Shown piece by piece: positions 18,548-27,479 of a stretch of DNA of 37,409 nt. Every line of letters starts with the position of its first letter. Within the stretch, counting starts at the first letter, position 1. The DNA lies in the NCBI GenBank assembly GCA_947448695.1, contig CANFOL010000005.1, positions 32,001 to 69,409 of the forward strand, given 5' to 3'. This DNA comes from Burkholderiaceae bacterium (GTDB taxonomy: Bacteria > Pseudomonadota > Gammaproteobacteria > Burkholderiales > Burkholderiaceae). The translations under genes and the position numbers were made by a program. The notes under the pieces were generated by a model, which searched no databases, was not told the DNA's origin, and was given only the letters and a program-made list of their open reading frames with translations.

Positions 18548-19717
18548 TTAGATTTTACGTTTAGCGACAATTAATGCGTAGCTACCGTCTTTAAAGTATC
18601 CGATTCTGAATGGCAATTGCTTTTCGTCTTCACGATACTTATAAGCTTTGGCAAGCTCCGTATTGTAGGTAGAAAACACTTTATGCGCTTTCACAAAGCT
18701 CCCATATAAAACAGTATCAAATTGTTGATTAAGGGGGCGATAATCCAAGCCAGTTTCATCTTGAACTATCATCGTCGCGTTCTTGAGCATCTCATCACGA
18801 ATCATTGTAAATCCTTGATGTTGAGGTAAATGTGATGCTGCTTTTAACAGCAGAGGTGAGTTGGCAGACTCACGGAAAAAGACTAAATTAGAAGGAGTCT
18901 TTTTCAAGCCGTCATTCGATAAATCGATTCTCACATAATCTAAAATGACAGGCCGATTGTCTTTCACAAGATAAAATCTAACGGAATCCCATGCTTGATC
19001 ATCACTTAACTCTTTGACAGCCCCATTAGAATCAATCGATATCGGAACAATTTTCTGTATTGAAAATTGATGTAAGTGTGCAAAGGATGCAATTAAAGTA
19101 GTTGCCCCAATCTTTACTTTGTTGGTGGAGATATATTTGAATAAATACTCAGTGACAAAAAACCCATCTCGACCAAAGCTCTTCCAAGCAGAACTTAAAA
19201 CTTCCATCGTTTGAGATGCTGCACTAGGACTTAACTGACTTAAATCGACAATGCGCTCTCCCCTTTGCTGTGCAGACATCACATAATGATCAGCCTGCGG
19301 GTAAATTTGATAAAGAGTCGTAAAGTCTGGTCCAGAAAATGGGTAAAACACCTTTTTGGCATTACTCTGAACTTCGGTGCCAGACCAACTCATCATGGGC
19401 TTACCCATTTGGGAAAAATAATTTGACCAATTAGAATGAATTAAGTCATTTAATTGTTGCCACTCTTCTTGCTTTAAATTAGCCGGTTTTGTTTGTTCAA
19501 GTGTATTCCCAGTAATTAAGTCAATTGTGTAATCAATCTTAGAGGGAATTTCATATTGGGGGGAAGTAGTACGAGCACTACTTTTTATTACAGTAGTTTC
19601 TAGCCTAGTAATTTCAGTAGCTTTTTTTTGATTTTTATTGAAATGCCATAGTAAAAAAGTCAAAAGACTTACAAGTAATATGCCAAATGCTACGACTGAG
19701 TAGATTCTTCGATTCAT
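18548..19717 (-). CDS. Conserved hypothetical membrane-anchored protein
   Basis: 389 residues with a short basic N-terminus and one hydrophobic helix at about 6-25 (an uncleaved anchor or signal peptide), so the bulk is probably periplasmic. No known catalytic motif was recognised. The YPFSGPD motif at 125-131, followed by the YPQADHYVM segment, looks like a conserved core, and I have the impression that similar wording recurs in hypothetical proteins of other bacteria. The rest is a mixed alpha/beta protein without repeats or cysteine clusters. It is the last gene of a four-gene minus-strand cluster, 6 nt after the luciferase-like gene. I do not assign a function. Confidence 0.75.
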   Translation of the reverse strand: MNRRIYSVVAFGILLVSLLTFLLWHFNKNQKKATEITRLETTVIKSSARTTSPQYEIPSKIDYTIDLITGNTLEQTKPANLKQEEWQQLNDLIHSNWSNYFSQMGKPMMSWSGTEVQSNAKKVFYPFSGPDFTTLYQIYPQADHYVMSAQQRGERIVDLSQLSPSAASQTMEVLSSAWKSFGRDGFFVTEYLFKYISTNKVKIGATTLIASFAHLHQFSIQKIVPISIDSNGAVKELSDDQAWDSVRFYLVKDNRPVILDYVRIDLSNDGLKKTPSNLVFFRESANSPLLLKAASHLPQHQGFTMIRDEMLKNATMIVQDETGLDYRPLNQQFDTVLYGSFVKAHKVFSTYNTELAKAYKYREDEKQLPFRIGYFKDGSYALIVAKRKI

Positions 19718-19723
19718 ATTAAT

Positions 19724-20758
19724 TTAAGTAGGCAAAGATGCTTTTAAAACAGTATTTTTTAATGAAAGCTCTTTGAGTAATAGAGCGTAAGATTTTTTTC
19801 TTACTTCAAAATCAAAAGCCCATGTAATTACTGCAATTTCTTCAACTCCAAGATCATTTGCAAGATCTTGCATTTTATGAATGACTGTATCAGCCGATCC
19901 AACAAAGCCCTGATGACACATCTTCACAAATTGAGCTTCATCTTGTTCACTCTGCCATTGGCCAGCCTGATGAGGGTTTTTCATCGAGCCTAGAACTCCT
20001 TTTTGACGATCTATTTTCCAGCGCGCTCTACTTCTAAAATGATAAAAAGCATCTTTTTCATCCTCAGCCGCTAAAGCCCACAAACATACAATGATCTGGG
20101 GCTCTTGGAGTCGCGCAGATGGCTTAAATTGATGGCGATATAAATCAATCGCTTGTTTGGCCCCTTCACCATCAGTAATAAAATGGGCGAACACATAGGG
20201 TAGCCCTAAATATGCGGCAAGTTGAGCGCCATATGCAGAACTTCCTAAAATCCATAAATCAGGAAACGTATCTCCCAAGGGAAACGCTTGAACACCTTTT
20301 GCTAAATGACCCGAAGGAAATGTTTCATTACGCAACCAAAGATCTAACTCTTGTACTTGCTGTGGGAAATGTGCGGCAGATTGTGATTGTGGATTAAGTA
20401 TTTGAGCAGTTTTCATATCACTTCCAGGAGCTCTTCCAACCCCTAAATCAATTCTCCCTGGAGCTAAGCTTTCTAATACTCGAAATTGTTCCGCAACCTT
20501 TAAAGCGCTATAGTGAGGCAACATCACTCCAGCACTCCCGATTCGAATCTGAGTCGTTTTTTGTGAAATAGCTGCCATTAAGATTTCAGGTGCAGTTCCA
20601 ACAATACTAGGATGACTATGATGCTCAGATACCCAAAAACGTCGATACCCTAACTCTTCTGCATGCACTGCTAAATCGACTGTATTTTGAATCACTTCTG
20701 CGTGAGAAATACCTTCCACCGCAGCAGATTGATCCAAAATTGACAGATGTTTAAGCAT
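19724..20758 (-). CDS. LLM-class flavin-dependent oxidoreductase (luciferase-like)
   Basis: A 344-residue TIM-barrel monooxygenase of the bacterial luciferase-like superfamily, which uses reduced FMN supplied by a separate reductase. Family features are the FWVSEHHSHPSIVGTAPEI segment near residues 42-60, the IRIGSAGVMLPHYSALKVAEQ segment, and the RIDLGVGRAPGSD phosphate-binding region near 101-113. It resembles the single-subunit MsnO8/YhbW-like group. The natural substrate is unknown. It starts 5 nt after the dehydrogenase gene and ends 6 nt before the hypothetical gene, so it sits in the middle of a compact operon. The ATG has no strong Shine-Dalgarno sequence. Confidence 0.9.
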   Translation of the reverse strand: MLKHLSILDQSAAVEGISHAEVIQNTVDLAVHAEELGYRRFWVSEHHSHPSIVGTAPEILMAAISQKTTQIRIGSAGVMLPHYSALKVAEQFRVLESLAPGRIDLGVGRAPGSDMKTAQILNPQSQSAAHFPQQVQELDLWLRNETFPSGHLAKGVQAFPLGDTFPDLWILGSSAYGAQLAAYLGLPYVFAHFITDGEGAKQAIDLYRHQFKPSARLQEPQIIVCLWALAAEDEKDAFYHFRSRARWKIDRQKGVLGSMKNPHQAGQWQSEQDEAQFVKMCHQGFVGSADTVIHKMQDLANDLGVEEIAVITWAFDFEVRKKSYALLLKELSLKNTVLKASLPT

Positions 20759-20763
20759 GATGT

Positions 20764-21840
20764 TTAGATTGCTTGTGCAATAACCTTGCCAAAGTCCTCA
20801 GTATTTCCAGTTCCACCCATATCTGGGGTAAAAGGTGCATGTTCTGGACCTGCAGCTAATACTTTTTCAAAGGCATTGACAATCGCCTGCGAGGCATCTA
20901 AGTGACCTAAATGCTCAAGCATCATCGCAGCACTCCAAATTTGTCCTATGGGATTGGCGATTCCACGCCCAGCAATATCTGGAGCTGAGCCATGTACAGG
21001 CTCAAATAAGGACGGATATATGCCTTCTGGATTAATATTGCCAGATGGCGCGATTCCGATGGTTCCAGTACAAGCAGGCCCAAGATCTGACAAAATATCA
21101 CCAAATAAATTACTGCCAACGACAACATCAAAATGTTGGGGACGTTGCACAAAAAAGGCCGTCAAAATATCAATATGAAATTGATCAACCTTAATTTGTG
21201 GATATTGTGCAGCCATATTGGCAACTCTCTTATCCCAATACGGCATCGTAATGGAGATACCATTTGATTTGGTAGCAGAAGTTAAATGCTTTTTTTCACG
21301 CTTATTAGCTAATTCAAAGGCATATTTCAAAATACGATCGACGCCAGTCCTCGTCATGACGGTTTCTTGAATCACAAACTCACGATCAGTACCTTCAAAT
21401 AAAATGCCGCCCGCATTTGAATACTCACCTTCGGTATTTTCACGGACAACATAAAAATCAATATCTCCAGGCTGACGATTGGCTAGTGGACTTGGAACTC
21501 CTTGGATGAGCTTGACTGGGCGTAAGTTCACATATTGATCAAAGCGCTTTCTGAACTGAATCAAACTACCCCATAAAGAAATATGGTCAGGTACAAGTTT
21601 TGGCATCCCAACGGCACCAAAGAAGATGGCATCTTGTCCCACTAATAAATCAAACCAATTATCTGGCATCATCTTGCCATGCTTCACATAATAGTCACAA
21701 CTGGCAAAGTCGTAGTGGTTCAAGTGAATATCAATACCAAATTTTCTACATGCAGCGTCCAGTGCTCGTAACCCCTCAGGCATTACTTCTACACCAATAC
21801 CATCACCTGCAATTACCGCAATTTCATGTTTTTTTGTCAT
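20764..21840 (-). CDS. Tartrate/D-malate dehydrogenase (isocitrate/isopropylmalate dehydrogenase family)
   Basis: A 358-residue NAD-dependent, divalent-metal beta-decarboxylating dehydrogenase. The N-terminus AVIAGDGIGVEVMPEGL, the FYVVRENTEGEYS substrate loop, the DVVVGSNLFGDILSDL metal-binding region and the FEPVHGSAPDIAGRGIANP NAD site are all present. The wording matches tartrate dehydrogenase / DmlA-type enzymes better than LeuB, so the substrate is probably tartrate or D-malate; sequence reading alone cannot separate these. It begins two bases after the SprT-like stop and precedes the luciferase-like gene by five bases. No LysR-type regulator adjoins it. Confidence 0.88.
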   Translation of the reverse strand: MTKKHEIAVIAGDGIGVEVMPEGLRALDAACRKFGIDIHLNHYDFASCDYYVKHGKMMPDNWFDLLVGQDAIFFGAVGMPKLVPDHISLWGSLIQFRKRFDQYVNLRPVKLIQGVPSPLANRQPGDIDFYVVRENTEGEYSNAGGILFEGTDREFVIQETVMTRTGVDRILKYAFELANKREKKHLTSATKSNGISITMPYWDKRVANMAAQYPQIKVDQFHIDILTAFFVQRPQHFDVVVGSNLFGDILSDLGPACTGTIGIAPSGNINPEGIYPSLFEPVHGSAPDIAGRGIANPIGQIWSAAMMLEHLGHLDASQAIVNAFEKVLAAGPEHAPFTPDMGGTGNTEDFGKVIAQAI

Positions 21841-21842
21841 CT

Positions 21843-22568
21843 TTAACTTACCGCCCTATGAATAATTTCTTTTTGTTGATCATCAACACTCTCAATACTT
21901 GGCTCAATCGTTTCTTTTGCGTACTCTTCCATTCGTATTTTATCCTTTGGACAAATCGGCGCACCATAATCTGCCCAGCGCTTTAAAAGACTTACCTCAT
22001 AACCACATTCAGGACATTTAGCTTTACTTCTAGTGGCATTACTCGGCCTTGGCGGCGGAAAATTGAGTGCCCGATGAGGATAATCTCCTAATTTTTGACA
22101 AATCGTCATTAATCGAATCTTGAGGGCGGGACCAGCCATTGCCATCCGAGCAGGTCCTTCTAAACCAACGACCTGTGCAATCCCTTGAAAATCAGCCCCA
22201 TGACCGGATTGACAATCATCAATCGCATGGCAAATTTCATGAACTAATGTGTCTAACACTTCAACAGGATCATCAATTTTCGGGGAAATAAAAATCTCAT
22301 TAACCATCTCACTTGACCTCTGCCTTGGCCAACACTGTCCTAATGTCGTTCTAGGACTGCTAGACGCAGCGAATCCGCAGGAAACTTTGAGTGGCGGAAT
22401 TCCATATCCAACGGCAGAAAAAATAGGTTCTAAAGCATTTACAGCGTTTTGAAGCCATGTCTCTCGATTCAAAGGTGCACCCGTATGATTTTGCAATGAT
22501 TGATAAAAAACACTATTATCGCTCGATTTAAACAAATGCTTTATTTGCCTTTTGGTAATTATCGGCAT
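21843..22568 (-). CDS. SprT-like domain protein (putative zinc metalloprotease fold)
   Basis: A protein of about 241 residues with the SprT/zincin signature HEICH followed by H nine residues later (LVHEICHAIDD...GHGADF). A C-terminal zinc-ribbon-like segment has CPEC and one later cysteine (in APICPKD), but the usual fourth cysteine is replaced. In eukaryotes SprT-type proteins act on DNA-protein crosslinks; for this bacterial branch the substrate is not known. I chose the ATG at 22568; a TTG at 22580 would add four residues. Neither has a good Shine-Dalgarno sequence. It is the first gene of a four-gene minus-strand cluster and divergent from mmsA. Confidence 0.82.
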   Translation of the reverse strand: MPIITKRQIKHLFKSSDNSVFYQSLQNHTGAPLNRETWLQNAVNALEPIFSAVGYGIPPLKVSCGFAASSSPRTTLGQCWPRQRSSEMVNEIFISPKIDDPVEVLDTLVHEICHAIDDCQSGHGADFQGIAQVVGLEGPARMAMAGPALKIRLMTICQKLGDYPHRALNFPPPRPSNATRSKAKCPECGYEVSLLKRWADYGAPICPKDKIRMEEYAKETIEPSIESVDDQQKEIIHRAVS

Positions 22569-22628
22569 CCAATGGTTCAAGAATGTAAAATACTCTAATT
22601 AATCAATTGATTTCCTTTGGAGACTTGT

Positions 22629-24146
22629 ATGACAACTGCAGCTTTTACTTCTTCTGACGATGTAGTTCACTATGTTGCCGGACAAAGATTTTCAGGAACA
22701 TCTGGGCGCTTTCAAGATGTCTTTCATCCAGCAAGTGGTCAAAAAGGTCGCCGAGTAGCATTGGCAAGTACTGCGGATGTTACTCAAGCAGTAGCTGCGG
22801 CACAAGCTGCATTTCCTAAATGGGCTGACACCCCTCCACTGCGCCGTGCTCGCATTATGTTTAAGTATCTTGAACTCTTAAACCAACATCAAGATGAACT
22901 CGCCGCCATCATTACAGCGGAACATGGTAAAGTTTTTACAGATGCTCAAGGTGAAGTCACTCGCGGTATCGAAATTGTTGAATTTGCCTGTGGTATCCCA
23001 GAACTTCTCAAGGGTGAATACACTGAACAAGTTTCAACGAATATTGATAATTGGACGATGCGTCAACCCTTAGGGGTCGTCGCGGGTATTACTCCGTTCA
23101 ATTTCCCTGTTATGGTCCCCATGTGGATGTACCCGATGGCGATTGCAAGTGGTAATACCTTTATTCTTAAACCAAGTCCAACGGATCCATCTGCCTCTTT
23201 ATTTTTAGCTGATCTATTTAAAGAAGCTGGGCTTCCTGATGGAGTATTTAATGTGGTTCAAGGTGATAAAGAAGCAGTTGATGCATTAATTGAGAACCCA
23301 GATGTAAAAGCACTGAGCTTTGTAGGCTCAACTCCTATCGCAAATTATATTTATGAGCGTAGCGCGCACTTTGGTAAGCGAGTACAAGCTTTAGGTGGGG
23401 CAAAAAATCATATGGTCATCATGCCTGATGCAGATATTGATAAGGCGGTTGATGCCCTTGTTGGTGCTGCTTACGGTTCTGCTGGAGAGCGCTGTATGGC
23501 GATTTCTGTAGCGGTACTAGTTGGTTCTGCTGCCGAGCGTGTCATGCCAGCCTTGATTGAAAAAACCAAGTCATTAAAAATCAAAAACGGTATGGAACTC
23601 GATGCAGAGATGGGCCCAATTGTTACTTCTGTTGCCAAAAATCGTATTAGCTCTTATATTCAAGCAGGTGTGGATGAAGGTGCGAAGTTATTAGTGGATG
23701 GTCGCAGCTTTACAGTGCCCGGTTTAGAAAATGGCTTTTGGTTAGGCGGTACTTTATTTGACAACGTGACACCTGACATGAAAATCTATAAAGAAGAAAT
23801 TTTTGGGCCTGTTCTTTCTTGTGTGCGTCTCGACAATTTTAGTCAAGCTGTCGATTTAATCAATGCCCATGAATTCGGAAATGGTGTAGCCTGCTTTACG
23901 AGTGACGGTAATATCGCGCGTGAATTTGCAAGGCGCATCCAAGTCGGAATGGTCGGTATTAACGTACCAATCCCTGTACCAATGGCGTGGCATGGCTTTG
24001 GTGGTTGGAAAAACTCTTTATTTGGTGATATGCATGCCTACGGTCGTGAAGGTGTGCGTTTTTATACAAAACAAAAGAGCATTATGCAGCGCTGGCCAGA
24101 GAGTATCTCCAAAGGTGGTGAATTTGTTATGCCAACAATTAAGTAA
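22629..24146 (+). CDS. mmsA: CoA-acylating methylmalonate-semialdehyde dehydrogenase
   Basis: Oxidises methylmalonate or malonate semialdehyde with NAD and CoA to propionyl-CoA or acetyl-CoA in valine and myo-inositol catabolism. It is an aldehyde dehydrogenase superfamily member with catalytic C289 in [10 protein letters not shown]. The general-base region reads ALGGAKNH (254-261) instead of the ELGGK of ordinary aldehyde dehydrogenases, as expected for the CoA-dependent branch. The [17 protein letters not shown] segment and the FILKPS segment are typical. I start at the ATG at 22629, with GGAG at 22619-22622; the frame could open at TTG 22617. At 505 residues it is full length. It stands alone, convergent with the phosphatase gene. 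Confidence 0.94.
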   Translation: MTTAAFTSSDDVVHYVAGQRFSGTSGRFQDVFHPASGQKGRRVALASTADVTQAVAAAQAAFPKWADTPPLRRARIMFKYLELLNQHQDELAAIITAEHGKVFTDAQGEVTRGIEIVEFACGIPELLKGEYTEQVSTNIDNWTMRQPLGVVAGITPFNFPVMVPMWMYPMAIASGNTFILKPSPTDPSASLFLADLFKEAGLPDGVFNVVQGDKEAVDALIENPDVKALSFVGSTPIANYIYERSAHFGKRVQALGGAKNHMVIMPDADIDKAVDALVGAAYGSAGERCMAISVAVLVGSAAERVMPALIEKTKSLKIKNGMELDAEMGPIVTSVAKNRISSYIQAGVDEGAKLLVDGRSFTVPGLENGFWLGGTLFDNVTPDMKIYKEEIFGPVLSCVRLDNFSQAVDLINAHEFGNGVACFTSDGNIAREFARRIQVGMVGINVPIPVPMAWHGFGGWKNSLFGDMHAYGREGVRFYTKQKSIMQRWPESISKGGEFVMPTIK

Positions 24147-24154
24147 TAGGCACT

Positions 24155-25765
24155 CTAAGCACGTGGTAACTCCTTAATATGAAAAGGTGTTAAGGAGTCT
24201 ATATCCGCTACAGACTGGGAGTTAACATCCCACTTAAAAAAACTTAAGATCATTTTTTCTTTTGTAAAGTCGACTATCGTAAAACCATGTTGTTCAATTG
24301 GCTTAATCTCCTCTGAAAAATCTAAAACCTGAGATGGTAATGCAGGAGTTTTACGCCAACCTTTAGAGGGCCAACCAGTAGCGAGGGTTCCACCGGTTCC
24401 AGAGAGTGCAACATGGACTGGATTTTTGGTTAAATCATTATTATTTGTTCTCATCATAGAACCAAATGCAATGGAATGCATATCCCCACTAATCACTAAA
24501 GGAGATCTTGTTAAATTTTGAGATAAAGTGCTCATTAATCGGTCGTGTTGCTTTAACCAACCAGATTGCCAATAGGGCTTTGGAGTGGTAATACTTAATT
24601 TTTTATCATCACCCAAGACATCTGGATACCACTCACCCCATTTACCAGCAGACCATCCCGGAGGATTTGATGGGCAATGAATCAAATGTTGAACATCATT
24701 ACTTCTAGTTCGATTAACTAACCAATTTTCTACTTCAAAATCTACATAAACGGCAGATGGGCCCGCTAATGTAGCAGTTCTTCTCACATCATATAAAAGA
24801 ATCTCTGCCAAACGTCCATAGCGAATCGTTCCAAAACTTTCAGAAATCCCTGTGGGTCTATCTGCAGCAAAAGAGTAAGGAAGTCCTTTAGGCCTAGCTG
24901 CATCAGATAAAAACTCTGGATAGTACATAGATTGAGTTGTTCGAGCTAACTGCAACATAAAATAAGATGGTGGAAAAGTCACTATTTCATCAAATGCATC
25001 GTCATTATCAAAATAGTCATGGTCATCTTGAAGAAAAAATACTGGCGTTGAGCGGAAATCTGCGCCATATATATTCGCAATTTGTGGACCTACTGCTTTT
25101 TTAAGAACTATCTCGTTGTCCCCTCCTAAGACAATCCCTGCACGATCAAATTTTCCTGCAATCTTGATTGCTTGTTCTGTGTTGCCGCCATATCTTACCT
25201 TTGATGTGCTAGGTGATAACAAATCCCAATAAACATGATCCCCATTCACAATCGTCGCTTGTGGCTGAAAACTAAGCGCTCTTCGTAATAAGCGATTTCT
25301 GACTTCATTAGGTAGAAATCCTGCTGCTTCATGACCACCTACGCAAGAAATAAATAAGGCTCTAAATTGATCTGGATTAGACTCTCTAGATGGAAAAGTC
25401 GACAAAGTCCAAGGTTCACAAAGCGAAGTCCCAAGATGGTTTTTTAGGCTCAGTTGATACGGTTGACCAGGCTTTAAATTTTTAATAAAAAATTGCCAAA
25501 ACTCTCCCTGTGTATCGGTCATTTTGCCAACCACACGATTATTTCCAACATGTAATATAGGAGGATTTTTTTGAGGTTGATAAAGTGATATCTTCATCAA
25601 AATTTCTGTATCATTAACTGTGGGCAAAATATGGCGAACTAATCCGTGATCCCAAAGTTTATCTACTCTCGGACTTGCAACAGCTGATGACGCAACTAAA
25701 TCACTAGGTGCATTGACATAAAGAGCCGCCGCTCCTGCAGACTTCAGAAAGTCTCTTCTTTCCAT
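24155..25765 (-). CDS. PhoD-like phosphatase/phosphodiesterase, Tat-exported
   Basis: A 536-residue protein with a twin-arginine signal (RRDFLK at 3-8, hydrophobic stretch, cleavage likely near residue 30), so it should be exported folded. Metal-binding motifs of the PhoD-type metallophosphatase family are visible: CVGGHE (141-146), NGDHVYWD (174-181), GGDNE (214-218), QDDHDYFDND (246-255) and SGDMH (426-430). An N-terminal fibronectin-like or PhoD_N region precedes the catalytic part. The likely activity is phosphate-ester hydrolysis in the periplasm; the exact substrate is unknown. The ATG has AGGAG upstream. It is divergent from the MmgE/PrpD gene, with a palindrome just upstream of its start. 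Confidence 0.87.
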   Translation of the reverse strand: MERRDFLKSAGAAALYVNAPSDLVASSAVASPRVDKLWDHGLVRHILPTVNDTEILMKISLYQPQKNPPILHVGNNRVVGKMTDTQGEFWQFFIKNLKPGQPYQLSLKNHLGTSLCEPWTLSTFPSRESNPDQFRALFISCVGGHEAAGFLPNEVRNRLLRRALSFQPQATIVNGDHVYWDLLSPSTSKVRYGGNTEQAIKIAGKFDRAGIVLGGDNEIVLKKAVGPQIANIYGADFRSTPVFFLQDDHDYFDNDDAFDEIVTFPPSYFMLQLARTTQSMYYPEFLSDAARPKGLPYSFAADRPTGISESFGTIRYGRLAEILLYDVRRTATLAGPSAVYVDFEVENWLVNRTRSNDVQHLIHCPSNPPGWSAGKWGEWYPDVLGDDKKLSITTPKPYWQSGWLKQHDRLMSTLSQNLTRSPLVISGDMHSIAFGSMMRTNNNDLTKNPVHVALSGTGGTLATGWPSKGWRKTPALPSQVLDFSEEIKPIEQHGFTIVDFTKEKMILSFFKWDVNSQSVADIDSLTPFHIKELPRA

Positions 25766-25788
25766 ACAAATATCTCCTATTACATTGA

Positions 25789-25807
25789 TATGATGAAATT
25801 TATCATA
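25789..25807. promoter_or_regulatory. 19-bp near-perfect palindrome upstream of the phoD-like gene
   Basis: TATGAT (25789-25794) and ATCATA (25802-25807) flank a seven-base AT-rich centre. Eight of the nine base pairs about the central base are symmetric. The distal arm reads TATGAT on the minus strand and could double as the -10 of the phosphatase gene, about 37 bases before its ATG. This looks like an operator for a dimeric regulator. It agrees with the 19-bp Fur consensus at 12 positions, which in AT-rich DNA is suggestive only. Confidence 0.4.
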
Positions 25808-25918
25808 ACTTGCTATCCGATCATTGCTCTTTCTCTAATTGAAAAAAGCGAATTTTCTGAAAGTTTCCTTGAATAAAATGGTATGCTCATTTGATAAAAA
25901 ATTAAAAAAGACAAATCA

Positions 25919-27409
25919 ATGAATACAATCAAACGCAGAGATCTTCTAGAAACAAGTTTACTTGTTGCTGCCGGTTCCTTTCTCCCAAGCTCCCATAGTT
26001 TGGCGACAGAGGACTCTAATCCCGCACAAACCCCAAAAACCACCTCAAACACTTATGGCGCGGGCAATACAGGACTTGGCATTAGTAAAAAATTAACTGA
26101 ATTCACCTCTAAAATCCAATTTGCTCAATTATCGTCAGGCGCAATTCATGAAGCAAAACGAGCTACTCTAGATTGGCTAGGATGCGCTTTAATTGGCAGC
26201 AAACATCCCACTTCTATTAATTTAGTAAATACGCTCAAATCAATGGGCTCATATTCCGCAGTGCGGGTGATTGGCCATCCAGGTTTAAAAATGAGCTTAC
26301 TTGACTCACCCGTTGCAAATGGTCAAATGGGGCATATACTTGATTTCGATGATACCCACCTTGGTGGTGTAATCCTGCATACTAGTACGGCCACAATGCC
26401 AGCACTTCTAGCAATTGGTGAACAAAAGAAATTAAATGGTCAACAACTCATCGTTAGTCTAGTTGCTGCTTTTGAAGGTGGAATACGAACGGGGCAGGCA
26501 ATGCCCAATCATCATCGTGGAGGTTGGCATCTAACGGGAAGCTTAGGGACTATTGCATCTTCTATCGGAGCTTCTAGAATGCTCAATTTAGATGCTCAAA
26601 AAACTCTGATGGCTCTCGGAATAGGTTGTACCCAAGCGGCTGGTATGCAGCAAAACCGCGGAAGTGACTGTAAATCTTTACATGCTGGCAAATCGGCTTA
26701 TCACGGCGTATTATCAGCCACTCTGGCATCTAATGGTTTTAACAGCTCTTCCGAAATCCTTGAGGGTAATTTGGGATTTACTCGTATTTATAGTACATCG
26801 CAAGACCTAGATTTACTGACTAAAGACCTAGGGAAAGAGTGGTTAATCGTCAGCAACGGCTATAAACCTTATTCTTGTGGAGTGGTTTTACATCCCCTAA
26901 TTGATGCCTGTATTGGCTTATCTAAAGCGTCTAAAGTGCCATGGTCGGATATTGCAAATTTTGAAGTATTAGTTCATCCAGATGTTATTCGTATTACTGG
27001 GGTGGATCAACCTGGTTCAGGTTTGATGTCAAAATTTAGCGCTAATCATGCGGCAGCTGTTTCGTATATTGATCGCGCTGGCGGTGTTACACAATTTTCT
27101 AATGAAAGATCACAAGATCCCGCGGTCATTAATTTACGAAAAACGGTAAAGGTTTTAGCATCCGCTAATTTACAATTAGATCAAGCGAATGCTCGAATTA
27201 CAACAAAATCTGGAGCAACTTTTGACATGAATATCGAGCATGCAAAGGGGACTATTCAAAACCCAATGAGTGATAAAGACATAGAGTCAAAATTTATTCA
27301 AAATGCCAGTACATGCATTACAAATGATAAAACTAAACGCATTTTAGAAATGGTTTGGAATTTAGAAAAATTAACTGATCTCAATAAATTAACTAGAGAA
27401 TGTTCTTAA
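25919..27409 (+). CDS. MmgE/PrpD family protein with Tat-type signal
   Basis: A 496-residue member of the 2-methylcitrate dehydratase / cis-aconitate decarboxylase-like family. Family landmarks include LDWLGCALIG, the LDFDDTHLGGVILHTST segment, the GWHLTGSLGTIASSIGASR segment and the KSLHAGKSAYHGVL segment. Unlike cytosolic PrpD it starts with KRRDLL followed by a hydrophobic stretch (about residues 13-24) and a Pro/Ser-rich region, matching a twin-arginine signal peptide. About 55 residues precede the family core. The substrate is unknown; periplasmic use of a methylcitrate-like acid is only a guess. Its divergent neighbour also carries a Tat signal. The ribosome binding site is weak (AAGA). 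Confidence 0.85.
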   Translation: MNTIKRRDLLETSLLVAAGSFLPSSHSLATEDSNPAQTPKTTSNTYGAGNTGLGISKKLTEFTSKIQFAQLSSGAIHEAKRATLDWLGCALIGSKHPTSINLVNTLKSMGSYSAVRVIGHPGLKMSLLDSPVANGQMGHILDFDDTHLGGVILHTSTATMPALLAIGEQKKLNGQQLIVSLVAAFEGGIRTGQAMPNHHRGGWHLTGSLGTIASSIGASRMLNLDAQKTLMALGIGCTQAAGMQQNRGSDCKSLHAGKSAYHGVLSATLASNGFNSSSEILEGNLGFTRIYSTSQDLDLLTKDLGKEWLIVSNGYKPYSCGVVLHPLIDACIGLSKASKVPWSDIANFEVLVHPDVIRITGVDQPGSGLMSKFSANHAAAVSYIDRAGGVTQFSNERSQDPAVINLRKTVKVLASANLQLDQANARITTKSGATFDMNIEHAKGTIQNPMSDKDIESKFIQNASTCITNDKTKRILEMVWNLEKLTDLNKLTRECS

Positions 27410-27479
27410 TTTTCTGTTCATTTACTTAAAAAACTTTCACTTCATTCATTCTAAGGACTTTATGTTTTTTATTGACCAA

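Noticed and set aside
21600..21986. 128-codon plus-strand open frame across the dehydrogenase/SprT junction
   Set aside because: It is antisense to two well-supported genes, has a compositionally odd protein, no recognisable domain and no ribosome binding site.
25813..26052. 79-codon minus-strand frame covering the start of the MmgE/PrpD gene
   Set aside because: Overlaps the start and signal peptide of a clear gene and has no start signal; the hydrophobic stretch is an antisense artefact of the promoter region.
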